DNA of 64,000 bases from Autumnicola tepida (GCF_031846485.1 NZ_JAVRHQ010000001.1:62001-126000), one strand, 5' to 3'; counted from the stretch's first letter, positions 9,296-17,583 are shown. Made by a program: numbers and translations. The notes: generated from the letters alone by a model not told the origin.

Positions 9296-10003
9296 ATGGA
9301 AATGTTTCTACAGCCCGATACCTGGGTCGCCCTGCTTACCTTAACTTTTATGGAAATTGTTCTCGGGATAGATAACATTATCTTTATTTCCCTTGTTGCC
9401 GGAAGGTTGCCACAGGATAAGCAAAAAAAAGCAAGGCTGGGAGGGCTTTCCGCTGCACTGGTAATGCGGGTGCTGCTTCTGCTTAGTATTACCTGGATAA
9501 TCGGGCTTACCCAACCTGTTCTTACGTTTTCCGGGTTCGAGTTAAGCTGGCGTGATATCATCCTTATCGCGGGAGGGATTTTTCTGCTGATAAAAAGTAC
9601 ACTGGAAATTCATCATAAAATTGAAGGGCAGGAGGAAGAAAAGGAAGTGAAGCAGGTAAGTAGCTTTGGGTATGCCATTCTTCAAATTGTGATGCTGGAT
9701 ATCATCTTTTCTTTCGATTCTATTCTTACCGCTGTTGGCCTTACTGAAGAATTAATTTTAATGATAATAGCGGTAGTGATCTCTATTGTGGTGATGATGA
9801 TATTTGCAAAAGCGGTTGGGGATTTTGTAAATAAACATCCCACAATACAAATCCTGGCACTGTCTTTTTTAATTCTTATAGGTGTAATGCTTATTGTGGA
9901 AGGCGCGCATTATCATGTGCCTAAGGGGTATATTTATTTTGCAGTTTTCTTCTCCCTGGCTATAGAAATGCTCAATATGCGTTACCGTAAAAAGAATGAT
10001 TAA
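9296..10003 (+). CDS. TerC-family integral membrane protein
   Basis: Multi-pass membrane protein of the TerC/YgdQ family, which includes metal-ion (often Mn) exporters and tellurite-resistance proteins. It shows the two internally repeated signatures with acidic residues in membrane helices: MEIVLGIDNIIFI (Asp26) and MLDIIFSFDSILTAVG (Asp135, Asp141). About seven hydrophobic helices are visible and the length of 235 is typical. The C-terminus MLNMRYRKK is also family-like. The stop codon overlaps by 4 bp the stop of the convergent DUF1989 gene. Confidence 0.9.
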   Translation: MEMFLQPDTWVALLTLTFMEIVLGIDNIIFISLVAGRLPQDKQKKARLGGLSAALVMRVLLLLSITWIIGLTQPVLTFSGFELSWRDIILIAGGIFLLIKSTLEIHHKIEGQEEEKEVKQVSSFGYAILQIVMLDIIFSFDSILTAVGLTEELILMIIAVVISIVVMMIFAKAVGDFVNKHPTIQILALSFLILIGVMLIVEGAHYHVPKGYIYFAVFFSLAIEMLNMRYRKKND

Positions 10004-10581
10004 TCAATAATCTCAAAGTGAATAGGCTTAAAGCTGCCGTTGTTGCTGTCTTCAGCAGAGCAGGCGGTTAACCCTATAATAAGGTCCATCTGGGCTTCAA
10101 AAAGAACAAAATCCCCTGCTTTGCTCAGCGGAGCTTCCACACTAAGTTTGCCGTTTTCGTCAAACTGTACATTCATAAAAATATTAAAAGCGGTGGGAAT
10201 GTCATCGGGTTCAATGTCAAATTTCTTTAAATTGGTATAGAGGTTTTCAAAACAGCTTGGGTGATATTCCGGATTTTCATACATAATCTGGAAAGTTTCA
10301 GGGCTGCATGGAGCAAGAAGAAAGTCGTTACGCCCATTGGTGTCTTCAAGGATTTTCATCATTTTCCTGCTACGGTTGCTCCATAAAAAATTGCCGCGGC
10401 TTATCAGGATGCTTTCTTCAAAATCCAGGGTTTTTCCGCTGGAAATTTTCTCCCGTTTATCTTCAGCATTAAACAATACCATGTCACTCACCTGTTCTCC
10501 TTTGGGATCTGTAACCTTTAATTTTTGCCCTTTTTTAATGCGGAAGGCTGCCCCGGTTTGTCTCTCTATTACTTGAGTCAT
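10000..10581 (-). CDS. DUF1989 / urea carboxylase-associated family protein
   Basis: A cupin-like protein of the DUF1989 family, whose members are often encoded near urea carboxylase or in amino-acid-derived metabolite clusters. Family-like segments are GAAFRIKKGQKLKVTDPKGEQVSDMVLFN, SRGNFLWSNRSRKMMKILEDT, HDFLLAPCSPETF-type text and the C-terminal FEAQMDLIIGLTACSAEDSN. The start at 10581 lies 1 bp downstream of the LigD polymerase stop; an earlier start at 10614 would overlap that gene and add eleven residues with no family match. Last gene of a five-gene minus-strand operon. The biochemical activity of the family is poorly defined. Confidence 0.82.
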   Translation of the reverse strand: MTQVIERQTGAAFRIKKGQKLKVTDPKGEQVSDMVLFNAEDKREKISSGKTLDFEESILISRGNFLWSNRSRKMMKILEDTNGRNDFLLAPCSPETFQIMYENPEYHPSCFENLYTNLKKFDIEPDDIPTAFNIFMNVQFDENGKLSVEAPLSKAGDFVLFEAQMDLIIGLTACSAEDSNNGSFKPIHFEIID

Positions 10582-10582
10582 C

Positions 10583-11506
10583 TTATTCTTTTTGTTTTGC
10601 TGAAAGTTCTTCAAATTTTTTTACCGCGGAATCTAATTTAACCGCTTTTGCTGAAATATTTTTCCAGGGATCTTCTTTCTTTCCCACTCTGCGGAAGATA
10701 TTCTTTATGTTATATTTATGAGCCGAATCCAGAGCAGCCAGCTCCTCCCAATCAATTGGAGTAGCAACAGGAGCACCTGCTAAGGGCCGTACTGCATAGG
10801 GCGCTACGGTAGTTTGCCCAAAGCCGTTCCTGGCCACATCCAGGTAAAGCTTATTTTCCCGCTTGTTTTTTCTTGCGGCGGTGGTAAATTTTTCCGGATG
10901 TTGCTTTTCCAGGTAATGGGTTATTTCCTGTGCAAAATCCCTTACTTCATCAAAATCCTTCTCTGGTTTTAATGGGACCACGAGGTGTAATCCCCGAGAT
11001 CCGGTGGTCATTAGAAATACAGGCAGGTTTAATTTTTCCATTAAAAAATCCCTAAAGATCCCAGCTGCGGATTTTACTTCCTGAAAATTATCTTCCGAAG
11101 GGTCGAGGTCAAAAATCATCCTGTCGGGATAATCCGGCGTGTCTTTTTTACTAAGCCAGATATGTGGGGTAATACATGCCTGGTTGGCAAGGTATATAAG
11201 GCTGGGCTTATTGTTGCAAAGAACATAACAGGTAGTGCCGCCCTCTTGTTTTTCAATTTCTATGGTGTCTATCCAATCCGGGAAATAATCTGGTTCGTCT
11301 TTTTGAAAAAACCGTTTATCTTCTATCCCGTTAGGAAAACGCAACATCGTTACCGGGCGTTCTTCCAGGTGCGGCAGCATTACTTCAGCTATTTTTTCAT
11401 AATAATCTATAAGATCGCCCTTGGTGTAACCTTCCTGGGGGAAAAATATCTTTTCCCTTTTGCTGATTTCAAACTGGAATTTCCCGTTATTCTTTTCCGC
11501 TGCCAT
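10583..11506 (-). CDS. LigD polymerase (primase-type) domain protein
   Basis: Stand-alone polymerase domain of the bacterial non-homologous end-joining enzyme LigD (archaeo-eukaryotic primase fold), which fills and extends DNA ends. The full PolDom is present in 307 residues: KREKIFFPQEGYTKGDLIDYY at the N-terminus, the catalytic MIFDLDPSED, the TTGSRGLHLVVPL loop, and the C-terminal NGFGQTTVAPYAVRPLAGAPVATPIDWEEL. In many bacteria this is fused to ligase and phosphoesterase domains. Here it is separate and overlaps the phosphoesterase gene by 20 bp. No ATP-dependent ligase domain or Ku gene is in the window, so these must be elsewhere if the pathway works. Confidence 0.92.
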   Translation of the reverse strand: MAAEKNNGKFQFEISKREKIFFPQEGYTKGDLIDYYEKIAEVMLPHLEERPVTMLRFPNGIEDKRFFQKDEPDYFPDWIDTIEIEKQEGGTTCYVLCNNKPSLIYLANQACITPHIWLSKKDTPDYPDRMIFDLDPSEDNFQEVKSAAGIFRDFLMEKLNLPVFLMTTGSRGLHLVVPLKPEKDFDEVRDFAQEITHYLEKQHPEKFTTAARKNKRENKLYLDVARNGFGQTTVAPYAVRPLAGAPVATPIDWEELAALDSAHKYNIKNIFRRVGKKEDPWKNISAKAVKLDSAVKKFEELSAKQKE

Positions 11507-12104
11507 CTTCTGAATCTTTTTTGATCTGCTTCATTGTTCTCCCGGTTAGCACAGAATTATTTTGCGTGCTGGTGGGGTTTCTTCTGGCATCAGCTTTATC
11601 ATCATCAGATTTTTTAAGGAGCCATTGTTCATTTTCGCCTTTTTTAATCCTGATAAGGCTGTAGCCACCCTGTAGTTTTTCCCCATTCAGTATAAAACTG
11701 GCACGGCCATTTTCCAATTGCTTTTCCAGCGGAATTATATTTCCATCTTTATCCTTTTTCTCGATTGTATAGGTGCCGGCATCCCAAACCATTACCGTTC
11801 CGCCTCCATATTGATCTTCCGGAATAATACCTTCAAAATCGGCATATTCCACGGGATGATCTTCAGTAGCAATAGCCAGTCGTTTTTCATCGGGATCTGT
11901 GGAAGGGCCTTTTGGAACTGCCCAGCTTTTTAAAACTCCATTTGCCAGCAATCTAAAATCGTAGTGGAGATTGGTGGCATCATGTTTTTGAACAACAAAA
12001 ATATCTTTCTTCCCTTTGGCAATTTCAGGATCACCAAAAGGTTCTGAAGAGCTATCAAAATCGCGCTTCCCGCGGTATTTTTCTAAGAAACTTTTTGCTG
12101 CCAT
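11487..12104 (-). CDS. LigD 3'-phosphoesterase domain protein
   Basis: Stand-alone 3'-phosphoesterase (PE) domain, which trims 3' phosphates and ribonucleotides at broken DNA ends during end joining. The core FVVQKHDATNLHYDFRLLANG carries the histidine and aspartate residues used for Mn binding, followed by KSWAVPKGPSTDP, DHPVEYADFEGIIPEDQYGGGTVMVWD (second catalytic His) and GGYSLIRIKKGENEQWLLKKSDD. At 205 residues it is one domain plus a short charged C-terminal tail. It lies 11 bp after the PaiB-like gene and overlaps the polymerase gene by 20 bp, so the two NHEJ pieces are translationally coupled. Confidence 0.92.
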   Translation of the reverse strand: MAAKSFLEKYRGKRDFDSSSEPFGDPEIAKGKKDIFVVQKHDATNLHYDFRLLANGVLKSWAVPKGPSTDPDEKRLAIATEDHPVEYADFEGIIPEDQYGGGTVMVWDAGTYTIEKKDKDGNIIPLEKQLENGRASFILNGEKLQGGYSLIRIKKGENEQWLLKKSDDDKADARRNPTSTQNNSVLTGRTMKQIKKDSEDGSGKE

Positions 12105-12115
12105 TACAATGAGTT

Positions 12116-12736
12116 TTAGAATAAATGCGGGTTTTCTTTTTCTATATCCTGCTTTAGCTGCTTACTACCAGGACTGTCTTTTGCCTGTAAATGTTGCGTT
12201 ACAGATTCTAAATCTTCTTTTTCAAACCCCTGGTGAAGCTTTGCGATAGCTTCAGTTTTTACAGGCTCACACCAGAATCCGGTAATTAAGGGCAAATGTT
12301 CTTTCAACATATCATCAGGTATATCTTTGTAATAAAGCGGATTATCCTGCTCATTTTCAAAATGGCGCACCAGCTCTTCCAGGGATTCTTCCAGTTCTTT
12401 ACGGCTCTGCAGCTTTAGTTTTACATTTATATGAACTGCAGAATAATCCCAGGTGCTTATATTCTTCTCTTTATACCAGGAAGAAGAAATATAGTCATGT
12501 GCGCCCTGAAAAATAAGTAGCGCTTCAAGACCATCTTTTAAATACTGGTACTGTTCATTATTATAAGCAATATGGCCGTAAAGGATAAATTTATCCGCAT
12601 TGCCTTTTGTGAGGACCGGAATATGCGTGGCTAACAAACGATCCCCTTGCAGCACGAGTGTGGCAAAGGGATGGCTTCTAATAAAATTGAAAATATAATT
12701 TTCATCTGTTTTTTTGTATTTCGCCCTCTGGTACAT
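12116..12736 (-). CDS. PaiB-like FMN-binding (split-barrel) protein
   Basis: Member of the PaiB / FMN-binding negative transcriptional regulator family: a split-barrel flavin-binding fold first described for Bacillus PaiB. Typical segments are the N-terminal MYQRAKYKKTDENYIFNFIRSHPFATLV, HIPVL, GHIAYNNEQ, ALLIFQGAHDYISSSWY and STWDYSAVHI, and the C-terminal LPLITGFWCEPVKTEAIAKLHQ. At 206 residues it is the usual length. It lies 5 bp after the YqcI/YcgG gene in the same operon. Whether it is a regulator or an FMN oxidoreductase acting on the hydroxylase product is not decided by sequence. Confidence 0.85.
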   Translation of the reverse strand: MYQRAKYKKTDENYIFNFIRSHPFATLVLQGDRLLATHIPVLTKGNADKFILYGHIAYNNEQYQYLKDGLEALLIFQGAHDYISSSWYKEKNISTWDYSAVHINVKLKLQSRKELEESLEELVRHFENEQDNPLYYKDIPDDMLKEHLPLITGFWCEPVKTEAIAKLHQGFEKEDLESVTQHLQAKDSPGSKQLKQDIEKENPHLF

Positions 12737-12741
12737 TTCTG

Positions 12742-13440
12742 TTATTTCTGGTTAAGAAAAGGACATTTCCATTCTTCACCAACTTTTCTGCCGCTATATT
12801 GCCTGGCTTCGCTGTTTTTACCAAAATCTTCAAGCATTGGGTTAATATTCCCCTGTAGCTCGGAATCGCGTTCCCTTATTTTATCCCGAACTGTCTGATA
12901 GGTTCCCATTTCTCTTAATTTCTCGAACTGCCAGTGCAGGTTAAAGGCAATAGTTGGGAAAGGGCTTTGCCTGGCTTTTCTTGAACTGTTAGGGTGAAGC
13001 CCCACCATATAAAAAGCCTTGCCGCCAATACTAAAACTGAACTTATTACTATCAGGATCTTTGCTCACATTCGGGTCCCAGTCGGCATCGTCTACTTCGT
13101 GAAGAAACTGAAGCTGTTTCCACAATAACTGCTCAAACTGTTCTTCGGTAAAATCTTTTCGCCCTTTAAAAGCAGCCATAAAGGTATAGAAGGCGTTAGA
13201 TTCGAAATCGTAGTTCTTTATATATTCCTTCAGGTCTCTCAGGATCTGCCGGGCTGTTTTTTTGGAACCAAAATTTTCATATGCATGAAAATCTACATGA
13301 TCCATGCTAAAGACAGTTTGGGCCATGACGCAGGGATGGTTATCTTCTATTATAAATTCCTGAAAAGCTTTCTCCATTTTCTTTTCAGATTTATCAATAG
13401 AAAGCTTTTCTTTTTGCGGTTTCACTTCTTTTGTCAACAT
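12742..13440 (-). CDS. YqcI/YcgG (GntA-like) putative heme-dependent N-hydroxylase
   Basis: Belongs to the YqcI/YcgG family, which includes heme enzymes that hydroxylate nitrogen of arginine-derived substrates (for example the pre-guanitoxin N-hydroxylase GntA). Visible family text is FIIEDNHPCVMAQTVFSMDHVDFHAYENFGS, AFYTFMAAFKGRKDFTEEQFEQLLWKQLQFLHEVDDADWDPNVS, FSFSIGGKAFYMVGLHPNSSRKARQSPFPTIAFNLHWQFE and a C-terminal GEEWKCPFLNQK. At 232 residues it is the usual length. It is the first gene of the operon continuing with PaiB-like, LigD-PE, LigD-Pol and DUF1989. Heme binding and substrate are inferred from the family only. Confidence 0.82.
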   Translation of the reverse strand: MLTKEVKPQKEKLSIDKSEKKMEKAFQEFIIEDNHPCVMAQTVFSMDHVDFHAYENFGSKKTARQILRDLKEYIKNYDFESNAFYTFMAAFKGRKDFTEEQFEQLLWKQLQFLHEVDDADWDPNVSKDPDSNKFSFSIGGKAFYMVGLHPNSSRKARQSPFPTIAFNLHWQFEKLREMGTYQTVRDKIRERDSELQGNINPMLEDFGKNSEARQYSGRKVGEEWKCPFLNQK

Positions 13441-13650
13441 TTTCGAATGTATTTTTGATAAATTTAAAATGTTGATTGCTTAACAGGAAACACTTTAAGA
13501 ATTTCTTAGTAGCGATTTTAATGAAGATTAACTACTGTAGAGCTTTAGCGTTAAGTCTGTCGCTAAATACGTTATTTATATAGCCCCTGTTGGGGGAAAA
13601 AAAAGCAAGAGCATCCGTAAGATACCTGTGTTCACTGTATGCCGGCCTAA

Positions 13651-13917
13651 TCATTTCTTCTTGCGAAAACGCACCATTAGATAAAACATAAAGGAGTTTA
13701 AAGCGAGTGATGCCCCGTTTGTAGCGATTATAGGAACATCATTTTGAGTGATTCCGTAAATAACCCACAGGAAAACGCCCAGCATTAAAATGCCAAACAT
13801 AAACGGGGAAATATCATCTACCTTTTTGGTTTTCCAGGCTTTTTTAATCTGTGGAATTACAGAAACCGTGGTGCAGATTCCGGCAACAAGCCCCAGTATG
13901 TCTGTCCAGCCCAGCAT
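13651..13917 (-). CDS. SemiSWEET-family sugar transporter
   Basis: Bacterial SemiSWEET: a three-helix PQ-loop protein that dimerises to form a sugar uniporter in the inner membrane. The 88 residues hold the family signature VSVIPQIKKAWKTKKVDDISPFMFG, with the PQ pair at residues 22-23, then GVFLWVIYG and a third helix with ATNGASLALNSFMFYL, including the substrate-contacting Asn. It starts 2 bp after the DUF421 gene ends, so the two are co-transcribed. Confidence 0.92.
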   Translation of the reverse strand: MLGWTDILGLVAGICTTVSVIPQIKKAWKTKKVDDISPFMFGILMLGVFLWVIYGITQNDVPIIATNGASLALNSFMFYLMVRFRKKK

Positions 13918-13919
13918 AT

Positions 13920-14441
13920 CTATCGGTTTACATCACTTATGAGCCAGGCTTCAAACTGCTCATTTTCATCATCACTGTGCAGTACAGAAATATCTCCGGT
14001 GGCTTCAAAAATCACAGCTCTTACCTGGGAAAGATTCAGGACATTTGCCTCTCTTAGCTTTGAGCGCAGGTCGCCTTCGGTAACTTTAGCTTTTTTCAGG
14101 TTTTCTCTTAGGATTTCACGGCCGTCCATGAGGAGCAAAGGAGTATTATCTACCGTGTTGCTCACCCCCTGGAACCTTCTCAGGAAAGCAACCAGCATTT
14201 GCATCCCGTAAATAAGGCATAATCCCGCAATTCCCTGGGCAATGGTGACAGATTTTGAAAGAACGGTAGAGGCAACCATAGATCCTATAGCCACAGTCAT
14301 TGCAAAGTCAAAGCTGGACATTTTTGAAAAACTGCGTTTACCAGAAATACGCGTTAATATTATTATCGCAATGTAAATGCCCACAGCATTTATAGCAATA
14401 GCAACGATAGATTCCCAGCTGGTGTCAAACCATTCTTCCAT
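13920..14441 (-). CDS. DUF421 (YetF-like) membrane protein
   Basis: DUF421-family protein: three N-terminal membrane helices (about residues 10-105) followed by a small soluble domain. Family landmarks are TRISGKRSFSKMSSFDFAMTVAIGSMVASTVLS, LLLMDGREILRENLKKAKVTEGDLRSKLREANVLNLSQVRAVIFEATGDISVL in short overlapping blocks. Length of 173 fits the short form of the family. It precedes the SemiSWEET gene by 2 bp. In spore formers relatives are germination or envelope proteins; the role here is unknown. Confidence 0.88.
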   Translation of the reverse strand: MEEWFDTSWESIVAIAINAVGIYIAIIILTRISGKRSFSKMSSFDFAMTVAIGSMVASTVLSKSVTIAQGIAGLCLIYGMQMLVAFLRRFQGVSNTVDNTPLLLMDGREILRENLKKAKVTEGDLRSKLREANVLNLSQVRAVIFEATGDISVLHSDDENEQFEAWLISDVNR

Positions 14442-14485
14442 AGTGTGGATAAATATTATTTGTACAAGTTAAGAAGAAAGTCCGG

Positions 14486-15334
14486 TTAACCACCTATTTG
14501 CTCTCCGCCGTTAATATGTATTACCTGCCCTGTGATATAACTGCTGTCTTCAGAAGCCAGGAAAACATAGGCCGGGGCTACTTCAGAAGGTTGTCCTGCC
14601 CTGCCCATGGGAACTTTTTTGCCAAAATCCTTAATGTCGTCAAAGGTAGAAGGAATAAGCGGCGTCCAGATTGGCCCCGGCGCCACGGCATTAACCCTTA
14701 TTTTTTTTCCAACCAGCATTTTTGAGAGCGATCTTGTAAAAGTGGTAATGGCACCCTTGGTGCTGGAATAATCCAGCAAATGGGAACTGCCGCGATAGGA
14801 GGTAACAGAGGTGGTGTTAATCACACAACTACCTTCCCCCAGGTGCTGCAGGGCTTCTTTTATAAGATAGAAGTACGGGTAAATATTTGTTTCAAAAGTT
14901 TCCTTCATTTGATCTGAGGTAACATCTTCTATGTTCTCCTGCGGAAACTGTACAGCCGCATTGTTCACCAGAATGTCCAATTTGCCAAATTCAGCTATAC
15001 ATTTATTAATAGCCTCTTTGCAAAAATCCTCGTTTTTTAAATCTCCTTCAATAATCAGGCATTTTTGCCCTTCCTTTTCAACCATTTTTTTGGTGTCCAG
15101 GGCGTCCTCATCTTCTGCCAGGTAAATAATGGCAATATCAGCTCCTTCCCGGGCAAAATGAACGGCAACACTGCGGCCAATCCCGCTGTCACCGCCGGTT
15201 ATAAAGGCTGTTTTCTCTTTTAATTTGTCGCTGCCTTTATGATTATTCCTGATAATTTCCGGTTCGGGATGCATTTTATTCTGATCTCCCGGCTGACTTT
15301 GATCCTGCTGCGGAAAATTTTTTGATTGTGTCAT
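14486..15334 (-). CDS. SDR-family oxidoreductase (YhdF/YghA-like)
   Basis: Short-chain dehydrogenase/reductase with NAD(P)-binding TGGDSGIGRSVAV (about residues 46-58), the structural NNA motif (LVNNAAVQF) and catalytic Ser...Tyr-x3-Lys in NTTSVTSYRGSSHLLDYSSTKGA. The longer N-terminus, rich in Gln and Pro (QDQSQPGDQNKMHPEPE), is typical of the general-stress subgroup YhdF/YghA. At 282 residues it is normal for that subgroup. It is a single gene, separated from DUF421 by 44 bp and transcribed in the same direction. Substrate unknown. Confidence 0.92.
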   Translation of the reverse strand: MTQSKNFPQQDQSQPGDQNKMHPEPEIIRNNHKGSDKLKEKTAFITGGDSGIGRSVAVHFAREGADIAIIYLAEDEDALDTKKMVEKEGQKCLIIEGDLKNEDFCKEAINKCIAEFGKLDILVNNAAVQFPQENIEDVTSDQMKETFETNIYPYFYLIKEALQHLGEGSCVINTTSVTSYRGSSHLLDYSSTKGAITTFTRSLSKMLVGKKIRVNAVAPGPIWTPLIPSTFDDIKDFGKKVPMGRAGQPSEVAPAYVFLASEDSSYITGQVIHINGGEQIGG

Positions 15335-15490
15335 AATCCTGTATTATTTTATTCTTTCTATAACCTGTTCTCTTTAGTCTTTTTCTGCGGAAGCAGATAC
15401 TTCTTAAAAGTAAGAAGGCATTCCTTTAATTAAATGTTAAGTGGTATTAAGTATTTCTAAATATCATTTTCAAAGTTTGCTGAAATGCGG

Positions 15491-15518
15491 TTGCTTTTCA
15501 GCTAAATAAATACATTTG
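15491..15518 (+). promoter_or_regulatory. Bacteroidota-type promoter, almost no leader
   Basis: TTG (15491-15493), 17 bp, then TACATTTG (15511-15518), an exact TAnnTTTG -7 box. The ATG of the GDPD gene follows only 4 bp later, so the transcript should be leaderless or nearly so. Confidence 0.5.
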
Positions 15519-15522
15519 CCAG

Positions 15523-16209
15523 ATGAAAACGATCATTAAAATTGGCCATCGTGGAGCTAAAGGGCATCTTGCTGAAAATACTTTGGAAAGTATAGCCAAA
15601 GCCATTTCTTTTGGAGTTGATATGATAGAAATTGATGTGCACCGTTGCGCTTCAGGTGAAATTGTGGTGCTGCATGATTTTACTTTAGATCGTACCACCA
15701 ATGGCAGCGGGGAAATTGCCAAAAAAGACTGGCAGTTTTTAAAAGGATTAAGAGTTGAAGGAAAATATAAGATTCCGCTGCTAACAGATGTTTTGGAACT
15801 TATAGAAGGCAAATGCGCTATAAATATCGAATTAAAAGGCCTGAATACTGCAGAAGCGGTTTGTGACATAGTTAAGGAACATATTAAAACCGGGAATTGG
15901 GAATACCAGGATTTTATCCTGTCCAGTTTTCAGAAGAACGAACTTTTTGAAGTCCGTAAATATAATGAGCAAATGCCGATTGGTGTTTTAAGTAAAGCGA
16001 GCTTATCTGAAGCTATAAAACTGGGAAAACAACTTAAAGCTTCAGCCATTCATCCTTCAGCAGGAATTGTTACCAGGGATAATGTACGGGAGGCGCAGGC
16101 AGAAGGTTTTAAGGTTAATGTATGGACAATAAATGAACCGGAGGCCATTGCCAGGATGAAAGAATTTGAGGTAGATGGAATAATTTCTGACTTTCCGGAC
16201 AGGCTGTAA
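15523..16209 (+). CDS. glycerophosphodiester phosphodiesterase (GDPD) family protein
   Basis: TIM-barrel phosphodiesterase that releases glycerol-3-phosphate from deacylated phospholipids. The catalytic IGHRGA (His9) comes right at the N-terminus, followed by LAENTLESI, the metal-binding EIDVHR and VLHDFTLDRTTNGSG, then EIKLKGL-type strand (NIELKGLN) and the C-terminal VNVWTINEPEA and GIISDFPDRL. No signal peptide, so cytoplasmic. At 228 residues it is normal. The start cannot be later because the catalytic histidine is residue 9, which fixes the start almost on top of the promoter box. Confidence 0.92.
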   Translation: MKTIIKIGHRGAKGHLAENTLESIAKAISFGVDMIEIDVHRCASGEIVVLHDFTLDRTTNGSGEIAKKDWQFLKGLRVEGKYKIPLLTDVLELIEGKCAINIELKGLNTAEAVCDIVKEHIKTGNWEYQDFILSSFQKNELFEVRKYNEQMPIGVLSKASLSEAIKLGKQLKASAIHPSAGIVTRDNVREAQAEGFKVNVWTINEPEAIARMKEFEVDGIISDFPDRL

Positions 16210-16214
16210 TTTAA

Positions 16215-16263
16215 AGAAGTACGAGGCTAGAAATTGGAAGCTGGAAGTGAGAAATTAGAAGAG
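16215..16263. repeat. degenerate heptamer-periodic tract (7 x 7 bp)
   Basis: Seven consecutive degenerate heptamers with approximate consensus (A/G)GAA(A/G)(T/C)T, for example AGAAATT, GGAAGCT, GGAAGTG, AGAAATT, AGAAGAG. It lies just after the GDPD stop codon. It resembles the other heptamer tracts in this window in period but not in unit sequence. Confidence 0.55.
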
Positions 16264-16335
16264 TTCAGAGTTGAAAAAAATGTGAACACTTCTGTCAATA
16301 ATAATTTCTTGAGCTTAACTTAGGCAACTAAATTT

Positions 16336-16364
16336 TACAGACAACAGACAACAGACAACAGACA
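16336..16364. repeat. perfect heptamer tandem repeat (4 x 7 bp)
   Basis: Four exact copies of ACAGACA occupy 16337-16364, directly abutting the TTG start codon at 16366. The tract takes the place of the expected ribosome-binding region. Copy number and total length (28 bp) match three other tracts in the window. Confidence 0.8.
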
Positions 16365-16365
16365 A

Positions 16366-17583
16366 TTGAAATACGACATTATAATAATTGGAGGAGGGGC
16401 GGCAGGTTTTTTTACAGCCATTAATGCTGCGGAAATGGATCCTTCGGCTAAAATTCTTATCCTGGAAAGAGGAAAGGAAGTGCTTACAAAAGTGCGTATT
16501 TCTGGTGGAGGTCGTTGCAATGTTACTCATGCAGAATTTATCCCGAAAGAATTGATTAAAAATTATCCGCGTGGGGAAAAGGAACTGCGGGGGCCCTTTC
16601 ATCAATTTATGACCGGCGATACCATTGCCTGGTTTGAAGAACGTGGGGTGCAATTAAAAACTGAAGAAGACGGCAGGATGTTTCCGGTTTCAGATTCTTC
16701 AGAGACTATTATTAATTGTTTTCTTTCTGAAGTAAAAAGATTGAAAATCGACCTCAGGAAAAGTGAGGCTGTAAAATCTCTTCAGAATAAAAATGAATCG
16801 TGGATAGTGGAAACCTCAAAAGCGGCTTATTCCGCAGAAAAAGTGGTAATGGCAACAGGCAGTAACCCAAAAATATGGAATCTGCTTAAACGGTTGGGCC
16901 ATACGATAACTACTGCAGTCCCTTCGCTTTTTACTTTTAATATAAAAGATGAAAGAATAAAACATCTCCCCGGAATTTCCACTTATGCCCGGGCAAAAGT
17001 GCAGGGTGAAAAACTTCAGGACGAAGGGCCGCTATTAATTACACACTGGGGATTAAGCGGCCCCGCAATTTTAAAATTATCGGCCTGGGGTGCGAGGGAG
17101 TTACATCAAAGGAATTATCAGTTTAAGATTAAGGTCAACTGGCTGCCAGGTTTTTCTTCCGAAGAAATCCTGGAAAATTTGAGGCAGTTAAAATTTGATC
17201 TGGCCAAACAGCAGGTGTCTAAAAATGCCCAATTTGAACTTCCAAAAAGATTATGGCAAAGCCTGGCCGAGGCATCGGGAATAACTGAAAATGGTATTTG
17301 GGCCGACTTAAATAAAGCTCAGCTGCAGGCATTGTCTTCCCAGCTTACTGAAGCGGAATTTCAGGTTAACGGGAAAAGCACTTTTAAAGAAGAGTTTGTA
17401 ACCGCCGGGGGTGTGGATTTAAAAGAAGTGAATTTTAAGACCTTTGAAAGCAAACTTCACAAAAACCTGTTTTTTGCAGGGGAGGTTTTGGATATAGATG
17501 CGGTAACCGGTGGCTTTAACTTTCAAAATGCCTGGACTGGTGGTTTTATAGCAGCTAAAACTATAGCATCTAAAGAAAATTAA
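16366..17583 (+). CDS. HI0933/YhiN-family FAD-dependent oxidoreductase
   Basis: Flavoprotein of the HI0933 (BaiN/YhiN) family. The N-terminal MKYDIIIIGGGAAGFFTAINAAE is a Rossmann FAD-binding site, followed by ERGKEVLTKVRISGGGRCNVTHA and the C-terminal FVTAGGVDLKEVNFKTFESKLHKNLFFAGEVLDIDAVTGGFNFQNAWTGG, both family hallmarks. At 405 residues it is normal. The start is a TTG at 16366, because the dinucleotide-binding strand begins right there and no ATG lies nearby upstream in frame. It is preceded immediately by a perfect 4 x 7 bp tandem repeat. The stop overlaps that of the convergent TspO gene by 14 bp. Physiological substrate unknown. Confidence 0.92.
   Translation: MKYDIIIIGGGAAGFFTAINAAEMDPSAKILILERGKEVLTKVRISGGGRCNVTHAEFIPKELIKNYPRGEKELRGPFHQFMTGDTIAWFEERGVQLKTEEDGRMFPVSDSSETIINCFLSEVKRLKIDLRKSEAVKSLQNKNESWIVETSKAAYSAEKVVMATGSNPKIWNLLKRLGHTITTAVPSLFTFNIKDERIKHLPGISTYARAKVQGEKLQDEGPLLITHWGLSGPAILKLSAWGARELHQRNYQFKIKVNWLPGFSSEEILENLRQLKFDLAKQQVSKNAQFELPKRLWQSLAEASGITENGIWADLNKAQLQALSSQLTEAEFQVNGKSTFKEEFVTAGGVDLKEVNFKTFESKLHKNLFFAGEVLDIDAVTGGFNFQNAWTGGFIAAKTIASKEN

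Noticed and set aside
9067..9561. Minus-strand open frame of 164 codons
   Set aside because: It overlaps the hypothetical gene at 8736-9233 and the TerC gene. TerC motifs are unmistakable on the plus strand and this frame shows none.
13585..13610. Hairpin CCCCTGTTGGGG as a terminator
   Set aside because: There is no T-run after it on either strand. On the plus strand it is followed by A residues and no gene ends just before it.
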